Origin: Methylobacterium sp.
GTDB taxonomy: Bacteria; Pseudomonadota; Alphaproteobacteria; Rhizobiales; Beijerinckiaceae
Direction: 5' to 3'
Assembly (NCBI GenBank): GCA_020252865.1
Contig: JADCCH010000076.1
Coordinates: forward strand, 1-7,391
DNA: 7,391 nt
The notes under the pieces are model-generated. The model ran no database searches and had not been told where the DNA came from. It saw only the letters and a list, made by a program, of their open reading frames with translations. Of this stretch, positions 1-6,246 are shown one piece after another. Both the position numbers and the translations under genes were made by a program. Each line of letters opens with the position of its first letter. Within the stretch, counting starts at the first letter, position 1.

Positions 1-524
1 CCCAGGCCGAGCATGACGCAGCCTCGCAATCGATCCTGATCACGGATGATGCCGCCCTCGGGGAAGCTGTCGCGCGCGAGGTGGAGCGCCAGCTTGCGAC
101 GCTCCAGCGTCGGGCCATTGCTGGCGCGAGCTGGCGCGAGAATGGCGCGGTGATCCTCGTGAAGGACATGGCGGAGGCCGCGCGCCTCTCGGACCGCCTG
201 GCGCCCGAGCATCTCGAGATCATGACCGCCGACCCGGATATGGTGGCCGCGGATGTGCGCGATGCCGGCGCGATCTTCCTCGGCGAGAATACGCCGGAGG
301 CGATCGGCGATTATGTCGGCGGCTCGAACCATGTGCTGCCCACCGCGCGCTCCGCGCGCTTCGCCTCGGGCCTTGGCGTGCTGGATTTCATGAAGCGCAC
401 CTCGCTGCTGCGCTGCGGGCCGGAGCAGCTTCGCGCCATCGGTCCCGCTGCTGTGACCCTGGGCGAGGCCGAGGGATTGCAGGCTCATGCGCGCTCGGTC
501 TCCCTGCGGCTCTCGGGAGGGTGA
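1..524 (+). CDS. hisD: Histidinol dehydrogenase, C-terminal part (5' end outside window)
   Basis: HisD catalyses the last two steps of histidine biosynthesis, oxidising L-histidinol to L-histidine with two NAD+ in the cytoplasm. The reading frame is already open at base 3 and begins with QAEHD, so the gene enters from the left. Mapped to E. coli HisD by motif, all four zinc ligands are inside the window: Gln259 and His262 in QAEH (bases 3-14), Asp360 in GDY (309-311) and His419 in the final AEGLQAH (486-488). The catalytic pair Glu326-His327 is the EH of PEHLE (207-212). GENTPEAIGDYVGG, SNHVLPTARSARF and DFMKRTSLL are family hallmarks. About 173 residues are present, ending in TGA at 522-524, and the end looks complete. 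The UPF0262 gene starts 4 bp later, which implies co-transcription. A 10-bp tandem repeat lies at 121-140 without disturbing the frame. Confidence 0.97.
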   Translation, partial: QAEHDAASQSILITDDAALGEAVAREVERQLATLQRRAIAGASWRENGAVILVKDMAEAARLSDRLAPEHLEIMTADPDMVAADVRDAGAIFLGENTPEAIGDYVGGSNHVLPTARSARFASGLGVLDFMKRTSLLRCGPEQLRAIGPAAVTLGEAEGLQAHARSVSLRLSGG

Positions 525-528
525 AGCC

Positions 529-1011
529 ATGCCCGGCACCAACAAGCGACTGGTCGCCATCACGCTCGACGAGGCATCCATCGAGCGGGGCACGCCCGAC
601 CAGGAACATGAGCGCGCCATCGCGATCTACGATCTCATCGAGGAAAACCTGTTCGGACCGCCGGGTTTGGACGGGCCGTTCACGCTCTCTCTCGGTCTGC
701 TTGCGGGCAAGCTCTCCTTCGATATCCGCCTCGAGGATGGCAGCCCGGTTGTGGTGCATCTCCTATCGCTCTCGCCATTCCGCAAGCAGATCAAGGACTA
801 TTTCCTCATCTGCGAGAGTTATTATGAGGCGATCCGCACGGCATCACCCGACCGCATCGAGGCCATCGATATGGGCCGGCGCGGCGTGCATGACGAGGGC
901 GCGGGCCTCGTGATGGAGCGGCTCGAAGGCAAGATCGACATCGACCACAAGACCGCGCGCCGCCTCTTCACGCTCATCGTCGCCCTTTCCTGGAAGGGTC
1001 AGGATCGATGA
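529..1011 (+). CDS. UPF0262 family protein of unknown function
   Basis: This 160-residue protein matches the UPF0262 family as I remember it, a conserved alphaproteobacterial family without an assigned function. Recognisable stretches are AITLDEASIERGTPDQEHERAI (about 10-31, split by family variation), IYDLIEENLF (33-42), HLLSLSPFRKQIKDYFLICE (77-96), AIDMGRRGVHDEG (112-124) and TARRLFTLI (142-150). It is rich in charged residues, has no signal peptide or membrane segment, and should be cytosolic. I chose ATG 529 rather than the in-frame ATG at 487: a GGAGG Shine-Dalgarno at about 516-520 sits correctly before 529, the conserved part begins just after it, and the longer form would overlap hisD. 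It lies 4 bp after hisD and overlaps the phosphatase gene by ATGA, so all three should be translated together. The family assignment is firm; the function is unknown. Confidence 0.92.
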   Translation: MPGTNKRLVAITLDEASIERGTPDQEHERAIAIYDLIEENLFGPPGLDGPFTLSLGLLAGKLSFDIRLEDGSPVVVHLLSLSPFRKQIKDYFLICESYYEAIRTASPDRIEAIDMGRRGVHDEGAGLVMERLEGKIDIDHKTARRLFTLIVALSWKGQDR

Positions 1012-1469
1012 GCGGGGAACACCGCCCGTCACTGCAGGCCGTCCTGTTCGTCTGCTCGCTCAACGCGGTGCGCTCACCCATGGCCGAGGCCTTGTGCCGC
1101 ACCCGCTATGGCCGGCAGATCTATGTGGATTCCGCCGGGCTTCAGAAGAGCGATCGCGACCCCTTCATGCTCGCCGTCCTGCGGGAGATCGGGATCGAGT
1201 TCGAAAGCGACCAACCGCATGGGCTGGAAGAGGTGGATTACGAAGGTGTCGACCTCGTGATCGCGCTCTCGCCCGAGGCGCATGCCCGCGCCCTGACGAT
1301 GCTGCGCGCAACCGCCGTGGAATTGCTGCACTGGCCGATCCCCGATGCAACCCAGGCCGGCGGCACGCGCGAGCAGCGGCTTCATGCCTATCGCGAGGTC
1401 CGCGACCGGCTCGACCGGCTGATCCGCGAGGAAATTGGCGGTCGCCTCAAGGCGCGCGTCACCGAGTGA
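1008..1469 (+). CDS. Low-molecular-weight tyrosine phosphatase-like protein
   Basis: This 153-residue protein has the fold signature of the LMW-PTP/ArsC superfamily. A hydrophobic strand (AVLFV) leads into the P-loop CSLNAVRS, with nucleophile Cys16 and phosphate-binding Arg22 in C-x5-R spacing. A following helix (PMAEALC), the DSAGL strand (41-45) and VDLVIALSPEA (81-91) fit the fold. Asp113 in HWPIPDAT is the probable general acid, although the usual order is Asp-Pro. The P-loop is not canonical: LMW-PTPs usually read CxGNxCR and here Gly and the second Cys are replaced by Leu and Val. The only other cysteine is Cys30, so the cysteine relay of thioredoxin-linked ArsC arsenate reductases is missing. 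That argues for a phosphatase rather than an arsenate reductase. The start ATG overlaps the UPF0262 stop (ATGA), indicating translational coupling. The substrate is unknown. Confidence 0.88.
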   Translation: MSGEHRPSLQAVLFVCSLNAVRSPMAEALCRTRYGRQIYVDSAGLQKSDRDPFMLAVLREIGIEFESDQPHGLEEVDYEGVDLVIALSPEAHARALTMLRATAVELLHWPIPDATQAGGTREQRLHAYREVRDRLDRLIREEIGGRLKARVTE

Positions 1470-1493
1470 AGCGAGCGCCCCGCGCCTCCGCAG

Positions 1494-2576
1494 TTACGGC
1501 CGATGCGTTTCCCCGCCCGTCAGCGGGCGCGGCACGCCGGTTGTCGTGGGCAGGCTGAGCGGCAGGCCACGGCTTGAGCGGATGGCGAGATAGGCGAAAC
1601 ATTCGGCTTCGAGCAAATCGCCCCCCCAGCCCAAGGATTCCACGGGCTCGACCGGCACGCCGAGCCGCTCCTTAAACCCTGCCATGATGGTGCGGTTATG
1701 CCGCCCGCCACCCGTGACGAGCCAGCGCCTCGGCCGTTTCGGCAGGTGGCGCTGGACCGCGACCGTCGCCTCGATGGTGAAGGCGGTGAGCGTGGCGATG
1801 ACATTGGCCGGCGGAAGCGGGTTCACCACCTCCGCGCGGGCGTGGAAATCCATGCGGTCGAGCGATTTCGGCGGCGGCAGCGCGAAGAAGGGATTGTCCA
1901 TCAGCGCGGCGAGCACGCCAGCATCCACATCGCCGAACTTTGCCGTTTCGCCGTCCTTGTCGAAGGGCTTGTTGAAGAGCTGGCGCATCCGGTCATCGAT
2001 CAGCGCAGAGGCCGGGCCGGTGTCGCAGGCCATGATGATCGGGCCATCGAGATAGGTGATATTCGCGACACCGCCGAGATTGAGCACGATGAGCGGCTGT
2101 TCGAGCTTTTTCGCCAGGGCGGCATGGTAGAGCGGCACCAGCGGCGCGCCTTGTCCGCCGAGCAGCACATCGGCGTGGCGGAAGCGGTTCACCACCGGCA
2201 TGCGCAGAAACCTCGCGAGGCGCGGCCCATCCCCCAATTGCCGGGTGAAGCGCTTCTCCGGCCGGTGCCAGATGGTCTGGCCATGAAGCCCGATGAAATC
2301 CGCGCGGGCGATCCGAAAATCACGTTGAAATTGGCGGATCGCCTGTCCGAAGGCATCGGTGACTGCGTTTTCGAGTTCCGTCAGCGGATCGGTTTCGGCA
2401 ATCCGCGGGTTCTTCAGCACATCGAGCAGCCTCGCCTTCAGCTGAGCCGGGTAGGGATAGGACCGGCCAGCCATCCGCTCGACATAATTCTCGCCATCGG
2501 TGAGGACGAGCGCCAGGTCGATCGCATCCATGGAAGTGCCGCTGATCGCACCGATTGCCAAGAGAGAATTCTGCAT
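1494..2576 (-). CDS. anmK: Anhydro-N-acetylmuramic acid kinase
   Basis: AnmK opens the 1,6-anhydro ring of anhydro-MurNAc and phosphorylates it to MurNAc-6-phosphate with ATP, recycling peptidoglycan sugars in the cytoplasm. The 360-residue product is close to the usual length of about 370. Visible motifs are AISGTSMDAIDLAL (10-23, nucleotide-binding loop), GLHGQTIWHRP (96-106), ADVLLGGQGAPLVP (135-148), NLGGVANIT (166-174), CDTGPASALIDD (184-195, with Asp185 as the expected catalytic base), PPPKSLDRMDF (234-244) and VTGGGRHNRTIM (287-298). The tail LPLSLPTTTGVPRPLTGG is typical. The canonical DTGPGN reads DTGPAS here. I chose ATG 2576 because a GGAG lies 6 bp upstream and the family's N-terminus begins here; a start at 2612 adds 12 unrelated residues. 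It ends in TAA 24 bp from the convergent phosphatase gene. No murQ or other recycling gene is in view. Confidence 0.95.
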   Translation of the reverse strand: MQNSLLAIGAISGTSMDAIDLALVLTDGENYVERMAGRSYPYPAQLKARLLDVLKNPRIAETDPLTELENAVTDAFGQAIRQFQRDFRIARADFIGLHGQTIWHRPEKRFTRQLGDGPRLARFLRMPVVNRFRHADVLLGGQGAPLVPLYHAALAKKLEQPLIVLNLGGVANITYLDGPIIMACDTGPASALIDDRMRQLFNKPFDKDGETAKFGDVDAGVLAALMDNPFFALPPPKSLDRMDFHARAEVVNPLPPANVIATLTAFTIEATVAVQRHLPKRPRRWLVTGGGRHNRTIMAGFKERLGVPVEPVESLGWGGDLLEAECFAYLAIRSSRGLPLSLPTTTGVPRPLTGGETHRP

Positions 2577-2662
2577 CGGGTTCTCCGAGATTGCCGCGAG
2601 AAGAGCTTCCACTTATCGGGAATGCAGAGAGAAATCAGCCCCGGTTTTCAGGAGGTTTCGGC
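2577..2662. promoter_or_regulatory. Divergent promoter region between anmK and the GhrA-like gene
   Basis: These 86 bp separate two divergent start codons and must carry signals for both directions. On the plus strand TTGCCG (2591-2596) and TTATCG (2613-2618), 16 bp apart, are the best -35/-10 pair I see, and they match the consensus poorly. I found no convincing minus-strand promoter by eye. Both genes have Shine-Dalgarno sequences at the edges: GGAG before anmK (complement of 2583-2586) and AGGAGG before the dehydrogenase (2650-2655). The stretch is less GC-rich than its flanks, as expected of a promoter region. No clear operator palindrome stands out. Confidence 0.45.
2650..2655 (+). promoter_or_regulatory. 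Strong Shine-Dalgarno (AGGAGG) that sets the dehydrogenase start
   Basis: A perfect AGGAGG lies 7 bp before ATG 2663. It decides the start of the GhrA-like gene against the longer in-frame reading from 2555, which would run back into the anmK coding sequence. It is the best ribosome binding site in the window and suggests efficient translation. Confidence 0.85.
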
Positions 2663-3604
2663 ATGTCGCTTCTTGTCTCCATTCGTGGCTGGTCGCCGGA
2701 TGAATGGGTCGCGCGCTTTCGCGCGGCGGCGGCGCCGCGCCCGGTGGTCGATGCGCGGGAATCGTTCGAGCCGGCCAGCATCCATTATGCCGCCGTGTGG
2801 ATGCCCGAGCCGGGGCTGCTCGCCCGCCTGCCGAACCTGAAGGCGATCTTCAATCTCGGAGCGGGGGTCGATGCGCTGCTCGCCGACTTAACGCTGCCGG
2901 ATGTGCCGCTGTGCCGCATCGTGAACCCCGATCTCACCGCGCGGATGACCGAATATGTCGTGCTGCAATGCCTAATGCATCTGCGGCAGGTCGAGGCCTA
3001 TCGCCGGCTGCAGGCCAAGGCGCGCTGGGAGCCCATCGACCAGCCGGCCGCGACCGAGATGCGCGTCGGCATCATGGGCATGGGCGTTCTGGGGCAGGAT
3101 TCGGCGGAGGTGCTGAAGCGCGTGGGCTTCCGCGTCGCCGGATGGAGCCGCATGCCCAAGACAATTCGAGGTGTTGAAACCTTCGCCGGCGAAGTTGAGC
3201 TCGGGGCCTTCCTTGCGCGAACGGATATCCTCGTGGTGCTGCTTCCGCTGACGCCGGAAACGCGCGGCATCCTGAATGGCGGCCTCTTCGCCAGGCTTGC
3301 GCGCGACGGCGCTCTGGGCGGACCGATTCTCATCAATGCCGGGCGTGGCGGCCTGCAGGTCGACGCCGATATTCTCGCCGCGCTGGAGAATGGCACGCTG
3401 AAAGCGGCGAGCCTCGATGTCTTCGAAACCGAGCCGCTTCCCGCCTCTTCGCTGCTCTGGAAGCACCCGAAGGTGATTCTCACCCCCCATGTCGCGGCCG
3501 ATTCGACACCAGAGGCGCTGGTCGAGGCCGTGCTCGCCAATGTCGCGCTGCACGAGCGCGAGGGGCGACTGAAGGATGTGGTGGATCGCCAGACAGGCTA
3601 TTGA
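2663..3604 (+). CDS. ghrA: GhrA-like glyoxylate/hydroxypyruvate reductase (D-2-hydroxyacid dehydrogenase)
   Basis: This 313-residue protein belongs to the NAD(P)-dependent D-2-hydroxyacid dehydrogenases and resembles E. coli GhrA (312 aa), which reduces glyoxylate and hydroxypyruvate to glycolate and glycerate. The substrate-domain motif FNLGAGVD (63-70) is present. The Rossmann loop is GMGVLG (139-144). The sequence WSR (161-163) after strand 2 places Arg where NAD-preferring enzymes have Asp or Glu, which suggests NADPH. The catalytic triad is visible: Arg228 in NAGRGG, Glu257 in DVFETEPLP and His276 in TPHVAA. The C-terminal VDRQTGY matches the GhrA ending. It starts after a perfect AGGAGG, diverges from anmK, and ends in TGA facing the helicase gene. 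No neighbour points to a pathway. The subfamily is fairly sure, but the true substrate could be another 2-oxo acid. Confidence 0.88.
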   Translation: MSLLVSIRGWSPDEWVARFRAAAAPRPVVDARESFEPASIHYAAVWMPEPGLLARLPNLKAIFNLGAGVDALLADLTLPDVPLCRIVNPDLTARMTEYVVLQCLMHLRQVEAYRRLQAKARWEPIDQPAATEMRVGIMGMGVLGQDSAEVLKRVGFRVAGWSRMPKTIRGVETFAGEVELGAFLARTDILVVLLPLTPETRGILNGGLFARLARDGALGGPILINAGRGGLQVDADILAALENGTLKAASLDVFETEPLPASSLLWKHPKVILTPHVAADSTPEALVEAVLANVALHEREGRLKDVVDRQTGY

Positions 3605-3738
3605 GGATGGCCGGCGAGCCCGTTCTCGGACGATAGCATCTGCGCCATGCTCCGGGTCACGACGGGAACGAGCGCCAGCGCGTCGAAACTGGAATGCCGG
3701 GCCGTCGGTTCGCGTTCCAGCGGATCGGTTCTCGCCAT
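3598..3738 (-). CDS. Possible small protein (46 aa), unrecognised
   Basis: The convergent gap between the dehydrogenase and the helicase contains a 46-codon minus-strand ORF from ATG 3738 to TAG 3598-3600, overlapping the last bases of the dehydrogenase gene. An AGG lies about 5 bp before the ATG, and roughly three quarters of its third codon positions are G or C, as in real genes here. The peptide begins MARTDPLEREPTARHSS and has a central hydrophobic run, FDALALVPVVTRSMAQML, which could form an amphipathic helix. I recognise no family. It follows the helicase gene on the same strand after about 41 bp, so it could be read from that transcript. It may equally be a chance ORF in non-coding DNA. 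Nothing else is visible in 3605-3779 except a CTGGAA/TTCCAG inverted repeat (3689-3694 and 3715-3720) with a 20-base loop. Confidence 0.3.
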   Translation of the reverse strand: MARTDPLEREPTARHSSFDALALVPVVTRSMAQMLSSENGLAGHPQ

Positions 3739-3779
3739 CAACCTGAGCCGAACACCCGATTGTCGCAAGCTTCGAGCCG

Positions 3780-4880
3780 TCAGATGACGATGGTCAGCGC
3801 CTTCGCCGCGCGGGTCACGGCCGTATAGAGCCAGCGCGCCCGGTGTTCGCGGAAGGCAAAGCTCTCGTCGAACAGCACCACGCGATCCCATTGGGACCCT
3901 TGCGCCTTGTGCACCGTGAGCGCGTAGCCATAGTCGAATTCATCCGTATGCCGGCGGATCTCCCAGGGGATTTCCTCGGCCTTGCCCTCGAACATGGCGG
4001 TGAGCACGGCGACCTTCACGCTCGGCCCCGTGCCTTCATCCGGCGCGACGCGCAGCTGGATGAGATCGCCGCGTCGTTCACTCGCGAGCTTCACGGTCCA
4101 GGTTGAACCGTTGAGCAACCCCTTTTGCCGGTTGTTCCTCAGGCAGACGAGCTTCTCCTCCTGTGCGGGCATGGTGTCGGTGAAGCCGCGCAATTCGCGG
4201 ATGCGCATGTTGTAGCGCCGCCGGGTTTCATTGCGGCCCACGAGCACCTGGTCCGCCACGAGGATCGCCTCGGCGTTGATCTCGGAACGCCCGATCACCC
4301 GGCTTTCGCCGAAATTCCCCATTGGCAGGCTCTCGCCCTCGCGCGCAAGCATGGAAAGCCGGATGATCGGGTTATCAACCGCCTGCCGGTGCACTTCCGT
4401 CAGCATGATGTCGGGCTCGGCCTCGGTGAAGAAGCCGCCACCCTTCACGGGGGGAAGCTGGGCGGGATCACCAAGCACGAGCACCGGCACGCCAAAGCTC
4501 ATCAGGTCGTTGCCGAGTTCCTGGTCCACCATCGAGCATTCGTCGATGATGACCAGGCTCGCCTTCTTCACATCCGAAGAGCGATTGAGGATGAAGGTCG
4601 GCTCCTCTGTTTTCGTCTCCCGCGCGCGGTAGATGAGGGAATGGAGCGTCTGCGCTTCGCCGCAGCCCTTGTCGCGCATCACCGCGGCGGCCTTGCCGGT
4701 GAAGGCCGCGAAAAGTACGTCGCCTTCGACATCCTCCGCGATATGCTTGGCGAGCGTGGTCTTTCCGGTTCCGGCATAGCCGAACAGGCGGAAGAGTTGC
4801 GGGCCACGCCCCTTGCGCGCCGCCTTGTGCCATTCGGAAATCGCCTGAAGGGCGCGATCCTGCTGCGGAGAGAATTCCAT
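3780..4880 (-). CDS. Compact SF1 DNA helicase, RecD/Dda type
   Basis: This 366-residue protein carries the full motif set of a superfamily 1 helicase related to RecD, TraA and phage T4 Dda, which move along single-stranded DNA using ATP. Seen in order: a Q-motif-like start (MEFSPQQDRAL), Walker A GYAGTGKTT (34-42), motif Ia AFTGKAA (59-65), Walker B VIIDECSM (110-117), motif III LGDPAQLPPV (136-145), motif IV LTEVHRQ (160-166), motif V YALTVHKAQGSQWD (319-332) and motif VI YTAVTRAAK (352-360, arginine finger Arg357). The segment at about 257-305 (NGSTWTV onward) sits where Dda and RecD2 carry an SH3-like insertion. It is far shorter than RecD2 (over 700 aa) and lacks the N-terminal helix-hairpin-helix region. 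I prefer ATG 4880, where family similarity begins, over TTG 4937, although no good Shine-Dalgarno precedes it. Likely role: DNA repair or fork processing; no partner is visible. Confidence 0.9.
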   Translation of the reverse strand: MEFSPQQDRALQAISEWHKAARKGRGPQLFRLFGYAGTGKTTLAKHIAEDVEGDVLFAAFTGKAAAVMRDKGCGEAQTLHSLIYRARETKTEEPTFILNRSSDVKKASLVIIDECSMVDQELGNDLMSFGVPVLVLGDPAQLPPVKGGGFFTEAEPDIMLTEVHRQAVDNPIIRLSMLAREGESLPMGNFGESRVIGRSEINAEAILVADQVLVGRNETRRRYNMRIRELRGFTDTMPAQEEKLVCLRNNRQKGLLNGSTWTVKLASERRGDLIQLRVAPDEGTGPSVKVAVLTAMFEGKAEEIPWEIRRHTDEFDYGYALTVHKAQGSQWDRVVLFDESFAFREHRARWLYTAVTRAAKALTIVI

Positions 4881-4954
4881 GCCGCAGCGATAGCGGCTCG
4901 GGCTGATTCTCGCCACCGGTTGCGATCGCGCGCGCAACGCGGTTACATCAGGGC
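4881..4954. promoter_or_regulatory. Divergent promoter region between helicase and aminotransferase
   Basis: These 74 bp separate the helicase start (4880, minus) from the aminotransferase start (4955, plus). On the plus strand TTGCGA (4920-4925) and TTACAT (4943-4948) are 17 bp apart and could be -35 and -10 elements. That -10 would end only 6 bp before ATG 4955, implying a leaderless or nearly leaderless message, which agrees with the lack of a Shine-Dalgarno before that ATG. If the helicase really starts at TTG 4937, most of this stretch would be coding instead. Confidence 0.35.
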
Positions 4955-6139
4955 ATGATGAACGCGTTGCCGCCGCCCTTCAGCCTCAACCGCCGCGTGC
5001 TCGCGGTGGATGCGCCTCCCATTCCCGAGGCGCAGGCCTGGAAGCAGCTTTATTCCGGCGATGCCGGGCCGATGATCGATCTTTCGCAAGCCGTGCCCTC
5101 CACGCCGCCGCCTGCCTCGGTGCTCGAGGCCCTGGGCCGAGCCGCCAGGGAAGCCGATGCCAGCCGATACGGCCCCATTCTTGGCGATGCGGTGCTGCGT
5201 GCGGCCCATGCGGCCGAGACGAGCCGCCTCTATGGTGCGCCGATCCGCGAGGCGCAGGTGGCGATCACCGCCGGCTGCAACCAGGCCTTCGTGACCGTGA
5301 TGATGGCTTTGGCCGGCACGGGTGACCGCGTGATCCTCCCCGCGCCTTGGTATTTCAACCACCGCATGACCCTCGACATGCTGGGCATCGAGGTCGATAT
5401 CCTGCCCGCGCGGCCCGAGGCCGGCTTCGTGCCGGATGTCGCGGAGGCCGCCGGGCTGATCACGCCATCGACGCGCGCGATCATCCTCGTCTCGCCGAAC
5501 AATCCCACCGGTGCGATCTATCCGCCCAGCGTCATCGAGGCCTTCGCGACGCTGGCCCGCGCGAAGGGCATTGCGCTGGTGCTGGATGAAACCTATCGCG
5601 ATTTTCTGCCCGCTGGCAGCGCGCCGCATCGCGTCTTTCAGGATGAACGCTGGGGCGAGACGCTGATTTCGCTCTATTCCTTCTCGAAGGCCCATGCGAT
5701 TCCCGGCCATCGACTCGGCGCCATCCTCGCGGGCGAGCCGGTGATCGCCGAGATCGCCAAGCTCCTGGATTGCATCCAGATCTGCCCTGCCCGCACGGCG
5801 CAGGGCGTTGTCGCCCAGGCGATCGAGGACGAGCGCGCCTGGCGCGAAGCGCAGGCGGTGGAACTTGCACGCCGGGCCTTGGCCGCGCGCGAGGCTTTCG
5901 CGAGCCTCAATGGCTGGCAGTTGCATTCCGCCGGGGCCTATTTCGCCTATGTCGCGCATCCCTGGCCGGATCGCAGCGCGGCCGAGGTTGCGCGAAGGCT
6001 CGCGCTGGAGGGCGGTGTCCTTGCGCTTCCCGGCCCCTATTTCGGCACGGGGCAGGAAAGGCATCTGCGCTTCGCCTTCGCGAATGTCGGAACCGAGACC
6101 CTGCGGACCCTGCCGGAACGCCTGCGCCTCCTGGCCTGA
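4955..6139 (+). CDS. Class I/II PLP-dependent aminotransferase, substrate unknown
   Basis: This 394-residue protein is a fold-type-I aminotransferase that moves amino groups between amino acids and 2-oxo acids using pyridoxal phosphate. Motifs in order: [13 protein letters not shown] (70-82), AGCNQAF (106-112, the PLP phosphate loop), PAPWYFN (129-135, with a Trp-Tyr pair stacking region), SPNNPTG (180-186, Asn183 binding the PLP ring oxygen), VLDETYRDF (209-217, Asp211 to the pyridine nitrogen and Tyr214), [14 protein letters not shown] (242-255, Schiff-base Lys245 and phosphate-binding Arg253) and HLRFAFAN (370-377, Arg372 for the substrate carboxylate). Length is normal for the class. Two adjacent ATG codons (4955, 4958) are possible starts and neither has a clear Shine-Dalgarno. 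The gene is divergent from the helicase and 107 bp before pheT. An aromatic or broad-range substrate is possible, but nothing in the sequence proves it. Confidence 0.93.
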   Translation: MMNALPPPFSLNRRVLAVDAPPIPEAQAWKQLYSGDAGPMIDLSQAVPSTPPPASVLEALGRAAREADASRYGPILGDAVLRAAHAAETSRLYGAPIREAQVAITAGCNQAFVTVMMALAGTGDRVILPAPWYFNHRMTLDMLGIEVDILPARPEAGFVPDVAEAAGLITPSTRAIILVSPNNPTGAIYPPSVIEAFATLARAKGIALVLDETYRDFLPAGSAPHRVFQDERWGETLISLYSFSKAHAIPGHRLGAILAGEPVIAEIAKLLDCIQICPARTAQGVVAQAIEDERAWREAQAVELARRALAAREAFASLNGWQLHSAGAYFAYVAHPWPDRSAAEVARRLALEGGVLALPGPYFGTGQERHLRFAFANVGTETLRTLPERLRLLA

Positions 6140-6160
6140 TCAACCGCTCAGCGCAATCTC

Positions 6161-6190
6161 TTGCATCCCCCGGCCCTGTAAGGCTATTCC
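6161..6190 (+). promoter_or_regulatory. Weak candidate promoter for pheT
   Basis: TTGCAT (6161-6166) and TATTCC (6185-6190), separated by 18 bp, are the best sigma-70-like pair in the gap before pheT. Each matches about half of its consensus. The distance to the pheT start would give a 5' leader of roughly 50 bases. pheT could also be read through from the aminotransferase gene, since no terminator is seen between them. Confidence 0.3.
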
Positions 6191-6224
6191 GCGCGGGACC
6201 GGCGCGATGGATCGCGCGCCGCGC
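6191..6224 (+). other. GC-rich hairpin in the pheT leader
   Basis: Two nested perfect 6-bp stems can form: an outer GCGCGG (6191-6196) with CCGCGC (6219-6224), and an inner GCGCGA (6202-6207) with TCGCGC (6212-6217) closing a TGGA loop. They are joined by an asymmetric internal loop of 5 and 1 bases. No T-run follows, so it is not an intrinsic terminator. It ends 10 bases before the CGAGG ribosome binding site (6234-6238 region) of pheT and could influence translation, or be a by-product of high GC content. Confidence 0.4.
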
Positions 6225-6246
6225 CCGCTCGTCCGAGGTTGCTCCC

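Noticed and set aside
343..360. 9-bp tandem repeat CCGCGCGCT in hisD
   Set aside because: It is in frame and encodes the conserved HisD segment ARSARF, so protein conservation explains it.
1514..1529. Perfect hairpin CGCCCG-TCAG-CGGGCG considered as a terminator between the phosphatase gene and anmK
   Set aside because: It lies inside the anmK coding sequence and has no T-run on either strand.
1698..2840. Long plus-strand ORF (380 codons) opposite anmK
   Set aside because: anmK on the other strand matches its family from end to end. The antisense ORF has no recognisable motif and results from high GC third positions.
4125..4958. Plus-strand ORF (277 codons) opposite the helicase
   Set aside because: It is a His- and Arg-rich shadow of the helicase gene, which carries every SF1 motif on the minus strand.
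4943..6064. Long minus-strand ORF (373 codons) opposite the aminotransferase
   Set aside because: Its peptide is low-complexity and rich in Arg, Gly and Ala, while the plus strand encodes a complete PLP enzyme.
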